In this document: positions 9,137 to 21,745 of the stretch, piece by piece
Layout: each line of letters starts with the position of its first letter
Numbering within the stretch: position 1 is the first letter of the stretch
From: Pseudomonas entomophila
Lineage (GTDB): Bacteria > Pseudomonadota > Gammaproteobacteria > Pseudomonadales > Pseudomonadaceae
DNA: 64,000 bases
NCBI RefSeq assembly: GCF_013523125.1
Contig: NZ_JAAMQJ010000002.1
Span: forward strand, 62,001 to 126,000
Direction of reading: 5' to 3'
Program-made: the position numbers and the translations under genes
Notes under the pieces: model-generated
The model's input: only the letters and a program-made list of their open reading frames with translations
Databases searched by the model: none
What the model was told of the DNA's origin: nothing

Positions 9137-10708
9137 ATGCGCCGTCTTCATCGCTTACTGCCCTTCATGGCCTGGCTGCCGCACCTGACCTGGCGCGACC
9201 TGCGCCAGGACGTGCTGGTCGGCCTCAGCGGCGCCATCCTGGCGCTGCCACAGTCCATTGCCTATGCCCTGATCGCCGGACTGCCTGCCGAATACGGGTT
9301 GTACGCAGCCATGGTGCCGGTGGTGATCGCCTGCCTCTGGGGCTCGTCCTGGCACCTGATCAGTGGTCCCACAGCGGCCATTTCAGTCGTGCTCTACGCC
9401 AGCATCAGTCCTCTGGCCGTTCCAGGCAGTGCCGACTACGTGACCTTGGTGCTGCTGCTGACCTTCGTGGCTGGCCTGTTCCAGCTCACCCTCGGCCTGC
9501 TGCGCTTCGGCACGCTGGTGGATTTCGTCTCCCACGCCGTGGTGCTCGGCTTCAGCCTGGGCGCAGCGGTGGTCATCGCCCTGGGCCAGATGCCCAATCT
9601 GCTCGGTCTGGACCTGCCCAGCCAGGCCACGGCCCTGGGGACCGCGCAGGCCCTGCTGGCCCACGCGGGCGAGGTGGATGTGCCGGCCATGGTGCTCGGT
9701 CTGGCGACGGTGCTGCTCGGCGCAGGCTTCAAGCGCTGGCGTCCTCGCTGGCCGGGGTTACTGATCAGTCTGACGGCCATCAGCCTGCTAGCCTGGTCTT
9801 TGCCAGGCCTGTTCGGAGAAGTGACACGCGTACCGGCCTTCGTCGGCCAGTTGCCACCGCTCAGCCCCCTGCCGCTGCTGGACGCCGAGACGATCCTGCG
9901 CCTGCTGCCCAGCGCGGTGGCCGTGGGCATGCTGGGATTGGTCACCAGCCTGTCGATCGCCCGCTCGCTCTCGGCACGCTCGGAGCAACTGATCGACGCC
10001 GACCAGGAGATTCGTGGCCAGGGTCTGTCCAACCTGGTCGGCTCGCTGTGCTCCGGGTACCTGTCGTCCGGCTCCTTCACCCGCTCCGGCCTGAACCTGG
10101 ACGCCGGTGCCCGCTCGCCGCTGGCCGGCGTCTGCTCGGCCCTGTGGCTGGGCGTGTTCGCCTTGACCAGCGCCAGCCTGATCGCCTGGCTGCCGGTGCC
10201 GGCCATGGCCGGCGGCATCCTGCTGATCTGCTGGGGGCTGATGGACCGACCGGCCATCGCCGCGCTGTTCCGGGTCAGCCGCGCCGAATTCGTCGTGATG
10301 GCGCTGACCGCCTGCGCCACCTTGCTGCTGGAGTTGCAGACGGCCATCTACGCCGGCGTGCTGGCCTCGCTGTTCTTCTACCTCAAGCGCACGTCCCGCC
10401 CTCGCGTGCAGCAGAGTCGCGAGGGTGACACGGACGTACTCAGGATCGGCGGCTCGATCTTCTTCGGCGCGGCCCATCACCTGCAGGTGCGCCTGCAGCG
10501 CTGCCAAGGGCCGCACGTGATCGTCGAGGCGCCGCAGATCAACTTCATCGACTATTCGGGCGTGGACATGCTGCACCGCGAGGCGCGGCGGCTGGCGCGT
10601 CGTGGCGGCAGTCTGACCCTGCGTCGCGCACGGGCGCAGGTGATGGTCGATATCCAGACGCTGGAAGGGGCCGCGCACTGTCCCATCCGCTTCACCGACC
10701 CGACGTGA
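9137..10708 (+). CDS. SulP family anion (sulfate) permease with C-terminal STAS domain
   Basis: A 523-residue inner-membrane transporter. The membrane part starts with ALPQSIAYALIAGLPAEYGLYAAMVP (TM1-2, the SulP signature) and GSSWHLISGPTAAISVVL, with about a dozen hydrophobic segments up to roughly residue 410. A cytoplasmic STAS domain follows (GGSIFFGAAHHL; INFIDYSGVDMLHREARRL). SulP proteins import sulfate, bicarbonate or dicarboxylates, and the substrate here is not determined. The ATG at 9137 fits the family N-terminus better than upstream starts. Confidence 0.88.
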   Translation: MRRLHRLLPFMAWLPHLTWRDLRQDVLVGLSGAILALPQSIAYALIAGLPAEYGLYAAMVPVVIACLWGSSWHLISGPTAAISVVLYASISPLAVPGSADYVTLVLLLTFVAGLFQLTLGLLRFGTLVDFVSHAVVLGFSLGAAVVIALGQMPNLLGLDLPSQATALGTAQALLAHAGEVDVPAMVLGLATVLLGAGFKRWRPRWPGLLISLTAISLLAWSLPGLFGEVTRVPAFVGQLPPLSPLPLLDAETILRLLPSAVAVGMLGLVTSLSIARSLSARSEQLIDADQEIRGQGLSNLVGSLCSGYLSSGSFTRSGLNLDAGARSPLAGVCSALWLGVFALTSASLIAWLPVPAMAGGILLICWGLMDRPAIAALFRVSRAEFVVMALTACATLLLELQTAIYAGVLASLFFYLKRTSRPRVQQSREGDTDVLRIGGSIFFGAAHHLQVRLQRCQGPHVIVEAPQINFIDYSGVDMLHREARRLARRGGSLTLRRARAQVMVDIQTLEGAAHCPIRFTDPT

Positions 10709-10718
10709 CCCTCGGCGC

Positions 10719-11543
10719 TCAGCCTTGGGTCAACTGACGGCGCAGGTGCGCCAGTACTGGTGCGGTGTCCGGTCGTACGCCTCGCCAGCCTTCGAAGGCT
10801 TCCGCGGCCTGCTCGGCGAGCATGCCCAGCCCGTCCAGCACCTGGGCGGCACCTAGGCGCGTGGCCCATTGGCAGAACGGCGTCGGTTCGCGGCCGTACA
10901 TCATGTCGTAGCACACCGTGCGACCCGGCTCGACCAGGCTGTCGGCCAGGGGCGGCAGTTCGCCGGCCAGGCTGGCGGAGGTGGCGTTGACGATCAGGTC
11001 CACCGGTTCGACGAAGGCGGTGAAGCCGCTGCCGATCACCGGCCCCAGGTCGGCGAACTCGCGGGCCAGGTGCTCGGCCTTCTCCACGGTACGGTTGGCG
11101 ATCAGCACGGCCTTCGGGCCCTGCGCCAGCAGTGGCTCGAGCACCCCGCGCACGGCGCCGCCCGCCCCCAGGACCAGGATGCGCTTGCCGGCCAGCGTGA
11201 CCCCGGCATTGACCGTCAGGTCACGGACCAGCCCGGCACCGTCGGTGTTGTCGCCTTGCAACGTGCCGTCGTCGAGTTTGCTCAAGGTGTTCACGGCGCC
11301 TGCACGCTGCGCACGCGCTGTCAGGTGGTCACACAAGTGCAAGGCTTCTTCCTTGAACGGTATGGTGACGTTGGCCCCCTGGCCTTGCTTGAAGAAGCCC
11401 AGCGCGCACGCGCTGAACCCGTCGATGGGCGCCAGCAGGGTGGTGTAGGCCAGGGCCTGGCCGGTCTGCTCGGCGAACAGCCGATGGATCGACGGCGACT
11501 TGCTGTGGCCGATCGGGTTGCCGAAAACGACGTACTGGTCCAT
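10719..11543 (-). CDS. aroE: shikimate 5-dehydrogenase
   Basis: A 274-residue NADP-dependent enzyme of the chorismate pathway, reducing 3-dehydroshikimate to shikimate. Motifs are [15 protein letters not shown] at the N-terminus (substrate site), NVTIPFKEE with the catalytic Lys (about residue 67), GDNTDGAGL and the nucleotide loop [10 protein letters not shown]. The ATG at 11543 begins [17 protein letters not shown]; the 10 residues upstream are not family-like. It lies 26 bp downstream of hemF on the same strand, and the gap includes a TTATCCACA box. Confidence 0.97.
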   Translation of the reverse strand: MDQYVVFGNPIGHSKSPSIHRLFAEQTGQALAYTTLLAPIDGFSACALGFFKQGQGANVTIPFKEEALHLCDHLTARAQRAGAVNTLSKLDDGTLQGDNTDGAGLVRDLTVNAGVTLAGKRILVLGAGGAVRGVLEPLLAQGPKAVLIANRTVEKAEHLAREFADLGPVIGSGFTAFVEPVDLIVNATSASLAGELPPLADSLVEPGRTVCYDMMYGREPTPFCQWATRLGAAQVLDGLGMLAEQAAEAFEGWRGVRPDTAPVLAHLRRQLTQG

Positions 11544-11569
11544 GTCTGCTCCTGAGTTATCCACAGCGG

Positions 11570-13598
<2,029 letters not shown>

Positions 13599-13663
13599 GT
13601 CCTTCCCGCTAAGCTGAGCGACGACTCGGGCACTGAGCGTGCCTGAGCCGTCCACGCACAGGC

Positions 13664-14221
13664 TCAGCCCGGTCGTCTGACCTCGCCGCTGACCAGGTCG
13701 CGGATCACGCTCGGGTTGCGGCGCCCGCCCAGGGCACCGCCCAGCACGTGGTCCAGCTCGCCATGGAAGTACTGTTCCACACGCAGCCGTGTCCGGGCCG
13801 CCGGACGTCCGGCCGGGTTGCATGACGTGGAAATCAGCGGCCCCACCAACGCGCACAGCTCGCGCACCTGCGGGTGATCGCTGACGCGCAGGGCCACGGT
13901 GTCGTGCTCCCCGGTCACCCATTCCGGCAGCAGGTCCTGGTGCGGCACCAGCCAGGTGTTCGGCCCTGGCCAGGTGCTGCTCATGCGGTCGATCCAGTCT
14001 TCGGGGAAGTCCTCGAACAGGAAGTCGAACTGACGGATGGTGTCGGCCACCAGGATCAGCCCTTTATCCACAGGCCGCGACTTGAGCGCGAGCAGGCGAT
14101 ACACCGCGTCTTCGTTCCACGGATCGCAGCCCAGACCCCAGACGGCCTCCGTCGGGTACGCGATCACCGCGCCTGCCCGGACCTCACGTGCGGCTTGCTG
14201 CACACGCCAACTGCTGACCAT
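13664..14221 (-). CDS. tsaC: threonylcarbamoyl-AMP synthase (tRNA t6A)
   Basis: A 185-residue YrdC/Sua5-domain protein that makes threonylcarbamoyl-AMP from threonine, bicarbonate and ATP for the t6A37 modification of ANN-decoding tRNAs. Family blocks are [53 protein letters not shown] and [14 protein letters not shown]. The start at 14221 ([10 protein letters not shown]) gives the normal short TsaC length. A perfect DnaA-box 9-mer lies inside it (14064-14072). It is downstream of dprA on the same strand. Confidence 0.96.
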   Translation of the reverse strand: MVSSWRVQQAAREVRAGAVIAYPTEAVWGLGCDPWNEDAVYRLLALKSRPVDKGLILVADTIRQFDFLFEDFPEDWIDRMSSTWPGPNTWLVPHQDLLPEWVTGEHDTVALRVSDHPQVRELCALVGPLISTSCNPAGRPAARTRLRVEQYFHGELDHVLGGALGGRRNPSVIRDLVSGEVRRPG

Positions 14222-14257
14222 TGTCCTGCCTCCCATGAAGATCGATGTGCAGTGTAC

Positions 14258-15367
14258 TTAGCCGAGCCGGGCAAACCAACGTCCGGCTTCGTTGCTGACG
14301 CGCCCTTCGAGCTCCAGCTCGGTCAGGCTGGCCAGAACCTCGGCGAGCGGCTGCCCACTGCTCAGCGCCAGGGCCTCGCTGGTCTGCGGCGCCGCGTGCA
14401 AGAGCGACAGCAGGGGATGGGCAGCGTCGCTCGGTGACGCTTCAGCTGCGGCGACGGGCACATGCTGCCAACCACGCAGGCTGTCGAGGATGTGCTCGAC
14501 GCTTTCCACCAGCAAGGCACCATCACGGATCAGCTGATGACACCCCTTGGAACCGACGTGGTGGATCGAGCCAGGGATGGCATAGACCTCGCGCCCCTGT
14601 TCGGCTGCCAGGCGCGCGGTGATCAGCGAGCCACTGGCCAGGCTGGCCTCCACCACCAGGACGCCGAGCGAAAGACCGCTGATGATGCGGTTGCGCCGCG
14701 GGAAGTTCGCCGCCAGGGGGCCGGCGTCCAGGGGAAACTCGGACACCACGGCGCTGCCACCGTCGATCATGGCCTGCGCCAGGCTGCGGTGCCGCTGTGG
14801 ATAAAGTTTTTGCAGACCGGTCCCCAGCACCCCGATCGTACGCCCGCCGGCCTTCATCGCCGCTTGATGCGCAGCGCCGTCGATACCCAGGGCGAGCCCG
14901 CTGGTCACGCAGAAACCCGCCTGTGCCAGGCACCGGGCGAACGCACTGGCGGTGTCCAAGGCAGGGGGCGAAGCGCGACGGCTGCCGATGATCGCCAACT
15001 GCGGTTGCTCCAGCAATGCAGGGTCTCCCGCCACGAACAACAACGGCGGTGGCGTATCGATCTCGGCCAACAAGACCGGGTAGCCGGGGCTGTCCCACAT
15101 CAGCAAATGCTGGCCCGGACGCTCTAGCCAGGCCATGGCAGCCGCTGCTCCCTCGCGCACGGAGGGGCTGCGGCGTGCGTCGCTGGACGCCGCCGGCAAG
15201 CCCAGGGCGCGCCAGGCACCGGCCGGTGCGGTGAGTGCGGCCGAGGCATTGCCGAAAGCATGCATCAGGGTGTGGAAACGCCGGGGGCCGATCTCGGGCA
15301 GACGTTGCAGGCGCAAACGGGCTTCCAGTTCATCGGGTGGGCAGGGCGAGGTGACGAGGGTGGACAT
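14258..15367 (-). CDS. dprA: DNA-processing protein DprA (Smf)
   Basis: A 369-residue protein that loads RecA on incoming single-stranded DNA during transformation. The Rossmann-like core shows [57 protein letters not shown] and [20 protein letters not shown]; a C-terminal winged-helix segment follows ([28 protein letters not shown]). The start at 15367 ([11 protein letters not shown]) has AAGGAT upstream. It is divergent from def with only 205 bp between, where other Pseudomonas commonly have a LysM-protein gene. Confidence 0.96.
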   Translation of the reverse strand: MSTLVTSPCPPDELEARLRLQRLPEIGPRRFHTLMHAFGNASAALTAPAGAWRALGLPAASSDARRSPSVREGAAAAMAWLERPGQHLLMWDSPGYPVLLAEIDTPPPLLFVAGDPALLEQPQLAIIGSRRASPPALDTASAFARCLAQAGFCVTSGLALGIDGAAHQAAMKAGGRTIGVLGTGLQKLYPQRHRSLAQAMIDGGSAVVSEFPLDAGPLAANFPRRNRIISGLSLGVLVVEASLASGSLITARLAAEQGREVYAIPGSIHHVGSKGCHQLIRDGALLVESVEHILDSLRGWQHVPVAAAEASPSDAAHPLLSLLHAAPQTSEALALSSGQPLAEVLASLTELELEGRVSNEAGRWFARLG

Positions 15368-15572
15368 AGGGATCATCCTTGATCTGAGGCGCGTCATCCG
15401 AACTGAACAATCTGTGGATAACTCTGTTGATAATAGGCGCGCAACCTGTCCATCGATGGGAGCGACAAGGTGCCGTCCATACCCTAGCCGAGCTTTGCCA
15501 GGTGCCGAATGGCGCGATTCCCTTTATTATGTGTGTTCAGTTTTCAACCGAACGCACAGTACGTCACAGACT

Positions 15573-16079
15573 ATGGCTATCTTGAACATCCTCGAATTCC
15601 CGGACCCGCGCCTGCGCACCCTCGCCAAACCGGTGAAGGAAGTCGACGACGCCTTGCGCCAGCTGATCGACGACATGTTTGAAACCATGTACGAAGCGCC
15701 TGGCATCGGCCTGGCCGCCACCCAGGTCGATGTTCACCTGCGTGTGGTGGTCATGGACCTGAGCGAGGATCGCAGCGAGCCGCGGGTGTTCATCAACCCC
15801 GAGGTCGAAGAGCTGACCCACGACATGGGCCAGTACCAGGAAGGGTGCCTGTCGGTACCGGGCTTCTACGAGAACGTCGATCGTCCGCTGCAGGTCAAGG
15901 TCAAGGCGCTCGATCGCGACGGCAAGCCCTATGAGCTGATCGCCGAAGGGCTGCTCGCGGTGTGCATCCAGCACGAGTGTGATCACCTCAACGGCAAGCT
16001 GTTCGTCGACTACCTGTCGCAGCTCAAGCGCGACCGGATCAAGAAGAAGCTGGAAAAGCAGCACCGCCAGCAGGCTTGA
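15573..16079 (+). CDS. def: peptide deformylase
   Basis: A 168-residue Fe2+/Zn2+ enzyme that removes the formyl group from nascent proteins. The three family motifs are visible: [10 protein letters not shown] (motif I), EGCLSVPG with the metal Cys (motif II, about residue 91) and QHECDHLNG (HExxH, motif III, about 133). The start [18 protein letters not shown] is standard; the large upstream extension of the frame is antisense to dprA. It is first in the def-fmt-rsmB-trkA series. Confidence 0.98.
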   Translation: MAILNILEFPDPRLRTLAKPVKEVDDALRQLIDDMFETMYEAPGIGLAATQVDVHLRVVVMDLSEDRSEPRVFINPEVEELTHDMGQYQEGCLSVPGFYENVDRPLQVKVKALDRDGKPYELIAEGLLAVCIQHECDHLNGKLFVDYLSQLKRDRIKKKLEKQHRQQA

Positions 16080-16092
16080 TCCTTCCCATTTC

Positions 16093-16118
16093 AAAGGCTT
16101 GCTCCGGCAAGCCTTTTT
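16093..16118 (+). terminator. rho-independent terminator between def and fmt
   Basis: AAAGGCTTGC, TCCG, GCAAGCCTTT form a 10-bp stem followed by more T residues, 13 bases after the def stop and 21 bases before the fmt ATG. Such a full terminator between def and fmt would reduce read-through to fmt, or set different levels for the two genes. Confidence 0.82.
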
Positions 16119-16139
16119 CTTTTGCGAGCGAGAACACCC

Positions 16140-17072
16140 ATGCGCATCGTCTTTGCAGGCACCCCTGAGTTTGCCGCCGAACACCTCAAGGCCCTGCTCG
16201 ACAGCCCCCATGACGTGGTGGCTGTGTACACCCAGCCCGACCGTCCTGCCGGCCGCGGCCAGAAGCTCATGCCCAGCCCGGTCAAGCAACTGGCCGCGCT
16301 GCACGGCATTCCCGTTCTGCAACCACCAACCCTGCGCGCGCCCGAGGCTCAGGCCGAGCTGGCTGCGCTGGCGCCGGACCTGATGGTGGTGGTCGCCTAC
16401 GGCCTGATCCTGCCCCAGGCCGTGCTGGACATCCCGCGTCTGGGGTGCATCAACAGCCATGCCTCGCTGCTGCCACGCTGGCGCGGCGCCGCGCCGATCC
16501 AGCGCGCGGTGCAGGCCGGCGATGCCGAAAGTGGGGTGACCGTGATGCGCATGGAGGCCGGGCTGGACACCGGGCCCATGCTGCTCAAGGTCAGCACGCC
16601 GATCAGTGGTCAGGACACCGGCGGCAGCTTGCACGATCGGCTGGCGAGTCTGGGTCCTGCTGCCGTACTGCAAGCCGTCGCCGGGTTGGAAGACGGCTCG
16701 CTGACCGGAGAGGTCCAGGACGATACCCTGGCGACCTATGCGCACAAGCTGAACAAGGACGAGGCGCGCCTGGACTGGACACGCCCGGCCGTCGAGCTGG
16801 AGCGCCTGGTGCGCGCCTTCAACCCATGGCCGATCTGCCACAGCACGCTGGAGGGCGCCGCGATCAAGGTCCTGAGTGCCGAGTTATCCACAGCGCAGGG
16901 TCAGCCGGGTGAAATCCTGTCGGCCAGCAAGGACGGCCTGGTGGTCGCCTGCGGCGAACGATCCTTGCGCCTGACGCGTGTGCAGTTGCCCGGCGGCAAG
17001 GCCTTGAGCTTCGCCGATGTGTTCAACAGCCGCCGTGAGCAGTTCGCCCACGGCAAGGTGTTCGGCCAATGA
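16140..17072 (+). CDS. fmt: methionyl-tRNA formyltransferase
   Basis: A 310-residue enzyme that formylates initiator Met-tRNA with 10-formyl-THF. The catalytic region reads [23 protein letters not shown] (Asn and His, about residues 106-108), with DTGPML after it and a C-terminal OB-like tRNA-binding domain. The ATG at 16140 ([16 protein letters not shown]) is the standard start. It ends by overlapping rsmB by 4 bp (ATGA). A perfect DnaA-box 9-mer lies at 16884-16892 inside the gene. Confidence 0.98.
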   Translation: MRIVFAGTPEFAAEHLKALLDSPHDVVAVYTQPDRPAGRGQKLMPSPVKQLAALHGIPVLQPPTLRAPEAQAELAALAPDLMVVVAYGLILPQAVLDIPRLGCINSHASLLPRWRGAAPIQRAVQAGDAESGVTVMRMEAGLDTGPMLLKVSTPISGQDTGGSLHDRLASLGPAAVLQAVAGLEDGSLTGEVQDDTLATYAHKLNKDEARLDWTRPAVELERLVRAFNPWPICHSTLEGAAIKVLSAELSTAQGQPGEILSASKDGLVVACGERSLRLTRVQLPGGKALSFADVFNSRREQFAHGKVFGQ

Positions 17073-18388
17073 ACCCGCGGCTGGCCGCCGCCCGGGCCCT
17101 GGCTGCCGTCCTCAGCGGCAAGGCCTCCCTGAACAGCGCCTTGCCTGCGCAACTGGACAAGGTCGAAGAGCGCGACCGTGGCCTGACCCAGGACCTGGCC
17201 TTCGGCACCGCACGCTGGCAGCCCCGCCTGGACCTGCTGGCGACGCAGCTGCTGCAGAAACCCTTCAAGAGCGCCGACAGCGACGTGCATGCCTTGCTGC
17301 TGGTGGGACTCTACCAGTTGCTTTACACCCGCATCCCGGCCCATGCGGCGATCGGCGAGACGGTCGGGTGCGCCGACAAGCTCAAGAAGCCATGGGCCAA
17401 AGGGCTGCTCAACGCCGTCCTGCGCCGTGCGCAGCGCGAGGGCGACGCCTTGCTGAGCGGGCTGGAACGCGACCCCGTGGTGCGCACTGCCCACCCGCGC
17501 TGGCTGCAAAAGGCATTCAAGGCGTTCTGGCCAGCAGACTGGGAAGCACTGTGCGCTGCCAACAACGCTCACCCGCCGATGATCCTGCGGGTCAACCGCC
17601 GCCATCACACGCGCGACGCCTACCTGGCCCTGCTGGCAGAGGCCGGCCTGCAGGCCAGTGCCTGTACCTACAGCCGTGATGGCATCGTGTTGGCCGAGGC
17701 CTGTGACGTGCGCACGCTGCCGGGCTTTGCCGAGGGCTGGATCAGCGTGCAGGACGAAGCCGCGCAACTGGCGGCGGACCTGCTCGACCTGGCCCCCGGC
17801 CAGCGGGTGCTCGATGCCTGCTGCGCCCCCGGTGGCAAGACGTGTCACCTGCTCGAGGCACAGCCCGGCCTGGCCGGCGTGGTGGCCGTCGACCTGGAAG
17901 CCAAGCGCCTGGTCCGGGTGCGCGAGAACCTCGATCGCCTGGGCCTGGACGCTCAGCTGATCGCCTGCGATGCCCGGGAAACCGCCAGCTGGTGGGACGG
18001 CGTGCCATTCCAGCGGATCCTGCTCGATGCGCCCTGCTCGGCGACCGGCGTCATTCGGCGTCATCCGGACATCAAGCTGACCCGACAGGCCGAAGACATT
18101 CCCGCCCTGGCCGCGCTGCAGGGCGAGCTGCTCGATGCGCTCTGGCCGACCCTGGAGGTCGGTGGCATGCTGCTCTACGCCACGTGCTCGAGTCTGCCAA
18201 CCGAGAACACCGAGGTCATCGAGGCCTTCCTCGCGCGCACGCCTGGCGCCCGCGAGCTGGACCTGGCGACCGACGCCGGCCTGCGTCAGCCCCATGGCCG
18301 GCAGCTGCTGCCCCAGCAGGGCGGTCACGATGGGTTCTACTATGCCAAGCTGATCAAGATCGCCGCATCACGCGAACCGAACCACTGA
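17069..18388 (+). CDS. rsmB: 16S rRNA m5C967 methyltransferase
   Basis: A 439-residue protein with an N-terminal NusB-like RNA-binding domain (about 1-130) and a C-terminal SAM methyltransferase domain. Motif I is [17 protein letters not shown] (about residue 248). The two cysteines of m5C RNA methyltransferases lie in [19 protein letters not shown] and [15 protein letters not shown]. It methylates C967 of 16S rRNA. It overlaps fmt by 4 bp and is followed after 13 bp by trkA. Confidence 0.97.
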   Translation: MNPRLAAARALAAVLSGKASLNSALPAQLDKVEERDRGLTQDLAFGTARWQPRLDLLATQLLQKPFKSADSDVHALLLVGLYQLLYTRIPAHAAIGETVGCADKLKKPWAKGLLNAVLRRAQREGDALLSGLERDPVVRTAHPRWLQKAFKAFWPADWEALCAANNAHPPMILRVNRRHHTRDAYLALLAEAGLQASACTYSRDGIVLAEACDVRTLPGFAEGWISVQDEAAQLAADLLDLAPGQRVLDACCAPGGKTCHLLEAQPGLAGVVAVDLEAKRLVRVRENLDRLGLDAQLIACDARETASWWDGVPFQRILLDAPCSATGVIRRHPDIKLTRQAEDIPALAALQGELLDALWPTLEVGGMLLYATCSSLPTENTEVIEAFLARTPGARELDLATDAGLRQPHGRQLLPQQGGHDGFYYAKLIKIAASREPNH

Positions 18389-18401
18389 CAGGATTTCCCG
18401 G

Positions 18402-19775
18402 ATGAAGATCATCATCCTCGGCGCCGGCCAGGTAGGCGGCACACTCGCCGAACACCTGGCCAGCGAGGCCAACGACATCACCGTCGTCGACACCGACGGC
18501 GAACGCCTGCGCGACCTGGGCGACCGCCTGGACATCCGCACCGTGCAGGGCCGAGGGTCGTTGCCGACGGTGCTGCGCCAGGCCGGCGCCGACGATGCCG
18601 ACATGCTGGTGGCAGTCACCAACAGCGACGAGACCAACATGGTCGCCTGCCAGGTCGCCTACACCCTGTTCCACACGCCGACCAAGATTGCCCGGGTGCG
18701 GGAATCGTCGTACCTGACGCGCAAGGAGCTGTTCGACAACGAGGCCATTCCGGTCGACGTGCTGATCAGCCCCGAGCAGGTGGTGACCAACTACATTCGC
18801 CGCCTGATCGAGCATCCGGGCGCGCTGCAGGTGATCGACTTCGCCAAGGGCAAGGCGCAACTGGTGGCGGTCAAGGCCTACTACGGCGGCCCGCTGGTGG
18901 GTCAGCAATTGCGCCAGATCCGCGCGCACATGCCCAACGTGGACACCCGAGTCGCGGCGATCTTCCGTCGCGACCGACCGATCAAGCCCCAGGGCGACAC
19001 GGTCATCGAAGCGGACGACGAGGTGTTCTTCATCGCCGCGCGCCATGACATCCGGGCGGTGATGGGCGAGCTGCGACGGCTGGACGAGACCAACAAGCGG
19101 GTGGTGATCGCCGGCGGTGGGCAGATCGGCGAGCGCCTGGCCGAAGCCATCGAAAGCCGTTACCAGGTCAAGATCATCGAAAAGAACCTGGCCCGCTGCC
19201 GCCAGCTGTCCGACAACCTGGAGAGCACCGTGGTGCTGCAAGGCAGTGCCTCGGACCGGGACCTGATGGTGGAGGAGGGCATTGCCCAGGCCGACATCTT
19301 CCTGGCGCTGACCAACGACGACGAGGCCAACATCATGTCCTCGCTGCTCGCCAAGCGCCTGGGCACGCGCCGGGTCATGGCGCTGATCAACAACCCGGCC
19401 TACGTTGACCTGGTGCAGGGCGGCGAGATCGATATCGCCATCAGCCCACAGTTGGCGACCATCGGCACGCTGCTGGCGCATGTTCGCCGCGGCGACATCG
19501 TCAGCGTGCACTCGCTGCGCCGGGGCGCAGCCGAAGCCATCGAGGCGATCGCTCATGGTGACACGCGTTCGAGCAAGGTGGTCGGCAAGGCCATCGCCGA
19601 CATCCAGCTTCCCGAAGGCACGACCATCGGCGCGATCATTCGCCATGACCAGGTGCTCATCGCCCACGGCGATACCGTCATCGAGACGGGTGACCATGTG
19701 ATCCTGTTCGTTGTGGATAAGAAATACATCCGCGATGTGGAAAAGTTATTCCACGTCGGCTTGAGCTTTTTCTAG
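18402..19775 (+). CDS. trkA: Trk potassium uptake system NAD-binding component
   Basis: A 457-residue peripheral protein that controls the TrkH/TrkG K+ channels. It has two copies of the RCK-N plus RCK-C unit: [20 protein letters not shown] with VVDTDGE at the start, and [18 protein letters not shown] near residue 230. The C-terminal domain of the second copy ends at [22 protein letters not shown]. No membrane segment is present. GGATTTCCCGG precedes the ATG. A DnaA-box 9-mer lies at 19712-19720. Confidence 0.97.
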   Translation: MKIIILGAGQVGGTLAEHLASEANDITVVDTDGERLRDLGDRLDIRTVQGRGSLPTVLRQAGADDADMLVAVTNSDETNMVACQVAYTLFHTPTKIARVRESSYLTRKELFDNEAIPVDVLISPEQVVTNYIRRLIEHPGALQVIDFAKGKAQLVAVKAYYGGPLVGQQLRQIRAHMPNVDTRVAAIFRRDRPIKPQGDTVIEADDEVFFIAARHDIRAVMGELRRLDETNKRVVIAGGGQIGERLAEAIESRYQVKIIEKNLARCRQLSDNLESTVVLQGSASDRDLMVEEGIAQADIFLALTNDDEANIMSSLLAKRLGTRRVMALINNPAYVDLVQGGEIDIAISPQLATIGTLLAHVRRGDIVSVHSLRRGAAEAIEAIAHGDTRSSKVVGKAIADIQLPEGTTIGAIIRHDQVLIAHGDTVIETGDHVILFVVDKKYIRDVEKLFHVGLSFF

Positions 19776-19783
19776 GAGGCAGC

Positions 19784-20131
19784 ATGCGCGAATCGCTGGA
19801 AAAGATGCTGGCCAAGGGTGTGGATAACCCGCTGCTGCGGTTCGGCCTCGGCAAGGCCTGGCTGGATGAAGGCAACGCGAGCGAGGCCGTCCAGCACCTG
19901 AGCCGCTGCGTTGCCCTCGACCCGACGTATTCGGCAGCCTGGAAGTTGTTGGGCAAGGCCTGTCAGGCCATGGGAGACCTGGCAGGCGCCCGTCAGGCAT
20001 GGGACAGCGGCCTGGCGGCGGCCCAACGAAAGGGCGACAAACAGGCCGAGAAGGAGATGACGGTATTCCTGCGCAAGCTCGACAAGACAGAAAAGGGCAT
20101 GACGCCGGACAAGAACGACGCGTCGTCTTGA
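19784..20131 (+). CDS. small tetratricopeptide-repeat protein
   Basis: A 115-residue protein with at least two TPR-like repeats (LLRFGLGKAWLDEGNASEAVQHLSRCVALDP, then AAWKLLGKACQAMGDLAGARQAWDSGL) and a charged C-terminal tail. TPRs bind partner proteins; no partner is evident. AGGAGG lies before the ATG, nine bases after trkA, so it is probably the last gene of that transcript. Confidence 0.85.
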   Translation: MRESLEKMLAKGVDNPLLRFGLGKAWLDEGNASEAVQHLSRCVALDPTYSAAWKLLGKACQAMGDLAGARQAWDSGLAAAQRKGDKQAEKEMTVFLRKLDKTEKGMTPDKNDASS

Positions 20132-20182
20132 AGACGCATCGATTCAGCCTTCGCTCACCGACCGCGAAACCTGCCGCTCAAC

Positions 20183-21070
20183 TCAATACCACCGTGCCTC
20201 GCCTGCCGGCCGTTTCTTGAAGCGCTTCATGCTCCACATGTACTGGCTGGGGTAGGCGCGTACATAGCGCTCCACCACCTGGCTCATCGCCGCCGCCGAG
20301 GTCTCGGTGTCGGTGCTGTACATGGCCTCCGGGGCCGCCTCGAGGATGACCTTGAAGCCTGAGCCGTCCGGCAGACGCAGCGCATGCAGGAACACCCCGA
20401 CCGCCTTGCCGCCGGCCAGCATGTTCGGCACGAACTTGCTGGTCAGCGCCTGGGTGCCCAGGAAGGGCACGAACACGCCCGCCGACTCGGCCGGCTCCGG
20501 ATCGGCCGGGATACCGACCTGCCCGCCACGGCGCACTTCCTTGATGACGCTGAGGATGCCCTCCTTGGTCGAAGGCGCCACACGGTTGCCCATCTGCACG
20601 CGCTGCTCGCGCAGCAGGTCGTCGACCGCCTTGAGCTTGGGGGGGCGGTAGAAGATGATCGGTTTGCACTGGTCGCAGTAGAAGTGGTTGAGCACTTCCC
20701 AGTTACCCAGGTGGCTGGTGATGCCGACTACGCCCTTGCCGGAGGCCAGGGCTTGCTGAAGCACTTCCAGGCCTTGCACCTCGCGGACCAGCGCCAACGA
20801 GCGGTGCGCCGGCCAGATCCAGGCGCAGGCGCTTTCGGTGAAGGACTTGCCGATGTCCATCAAGGCGCGCCCGGCCAGTTGCTCGCGCGCCTCGGGCGTC
20901 ATCTCGGGAAAGCACTTGGCCAGGTTGATGCGCACCACGTTGCGCGAACCGTTGGGCAGCTTCCACATCAGCCAGCCGATGCCGGCGCCCACCTTCTGCA
21001 CGCCGCCCCAGGGCAGCTTGGCGAACAGCCGCAGCATCCCCACCATCAGGGCGCCTTTGAACTTTTCCAC
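20183..21070 (-). CDS. lpxL: lipid A biosynthesis lauroyl acyltransferase
   Basis: A 295-residue HtrB/LpxL-family enzyme that adds a secondary acyl chain to Kdo-lipid A on the inner membrane. The HxxxxD/E motif is in GITSHLGNWEVLNHFY (about residue 136), after a hydrophobic N-terminal segment, and it has IPADPEPAESAGVFVPFLG and ALRLPDGSGFKVI. The GTG start at 21070 (reading EKFKGALMVGMLRLFAKLPWGGVQ after the first residue, in two parts) matches the family; further in-frame sequence upstream belongs to the tag region. It lies 11 bp downstream of tag. Confidence 0.93.
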   Translation of the reverse strand: MEKFKGALMVGMLRLFAKLPWGGVQKVGAGIGWLMWKLPNGSRNVVRINLAKCFPEMTPEAREQLAGRALMDIGKSFTESACAWIWPAHRSLALVREVQGLEVLQQALASGKGVVGITSHLGNWEVLNHFYCDQCKPIIFYRPPKLKAVDDLLREQRVQMGNRVAPSTKEGILSVIKEVRRGGQVGIPADPEPAESAGVFVPFLGTQALTSKFVPNMLAGGKAVGVFLHALRLPDGSGFKVILEAAPEAMYSTDTETSAAAMSQVVERYVRAYPSQYMWSMKRFKKRPAGEARWY

Positions 21071-21081
21071 AGGCCGACTCC

Positions 21082-21663
21082 TTATTGATCCAAGGGAGGC
21101 ATTGTAACGCCTGCCGTGGCCAGCGCGGCGTAGCGATCGCAATCGACGGTGTGGTCCATGACCATGCCGGTCGCCTGCATGAAGGCGTAGCAGATGGTCG
21201 GCCCGACGAAGGTGAAGCCGGCCTTGCGCAAGGCCTTGCTCATGGCCTCGGCCTCGGCGGTGATGGCCGGCACTTCGCTGCGGTCGCGGAAATGATTGAT
21301 TCGCGGCACACCGCCGACGAACGACCACAGCCACTCGGCCGGATGCTCCAGCGCCAGCCAGGCACGCGCGTTCTGTCGGACCGCCCGCAGCTTGAGCCGG
21401 TTGCGGATGATGCCGGGGTCGAGCATCAGCGCCTCGATCCGTTCGTCGCTCAACCGGGACAGGCGTACCGGGTCGAATCCGTCGAGCACCTGGCGATAGC
21501 GTTCACGCTTGCGCAGCACCGTCAGCCATGACAGACCGGCCTGGAAACCCTCGAGCAGCAGCCTCTCGAACAGCTGTGCCGGGTCGTGCGTGGGCTGGCC
21601 CCATTCATGGTCGTGGTAGGCCTGGTACTGCGGGTCGTCGGTGCACCAAAAGCAGCGCGGCAT
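21082..21663 (-). CDS. tag: DNA-3-methyladenine glycosylase I
   Basis: A 193-residue base-excision enzyme removing 3-methyladenine. N-terminal RCFWCTDDPQYQAYHDHEWG carries a Cys and a His of the zinc site; the other two ligands are in MVMDHTVDCDRY at the C-terminus. Conserved LFERLLLEGFQAGLSWLTVLRKRERYR is present in the middle. It is divergent from glyQ and co-directional with lpxL. Confidence 0.96.
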   Translation of the reverse strand: MPRCFWCTDDPQYQAYHDHEWGQPTHDPAQLFERLLLEGFQAGLSWLTVLRKRERYRQVLDGFDPVRLSRLSDERIEALMLDPGIIRNRLKLRAVRQNARAWLALEHPAEWLWSFVGGVPRINHFRDRSEVPAITAEAEAMSKALRKAGFTFVGPTICYAFMQATGMVMDHTVDCDRYAALATAGVTMPPLDQ

Positions 21664-21698
21664 AAGGCTCCAAGGGTAGAGGGAAGAGCGAATCGGGG

Positions 21699-21704
21699 TA
21701 TACT
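21699..21704 (+). promoter_or_regulatory. candidate -10 box of glyQ
   Basis: TATACT lies within CGGGGTATACTCCCG, 42 bases before the glyQ GTG and just after the divergent tag start. A good -35 box at 17-bp spacing is not obvious, so the promoter call is tentative. Confidence 0.45.
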
Positions 21705-21745
21705 CCCGCTCTTTACATCCGCATCCCTCGATACAGGTGAATTTC

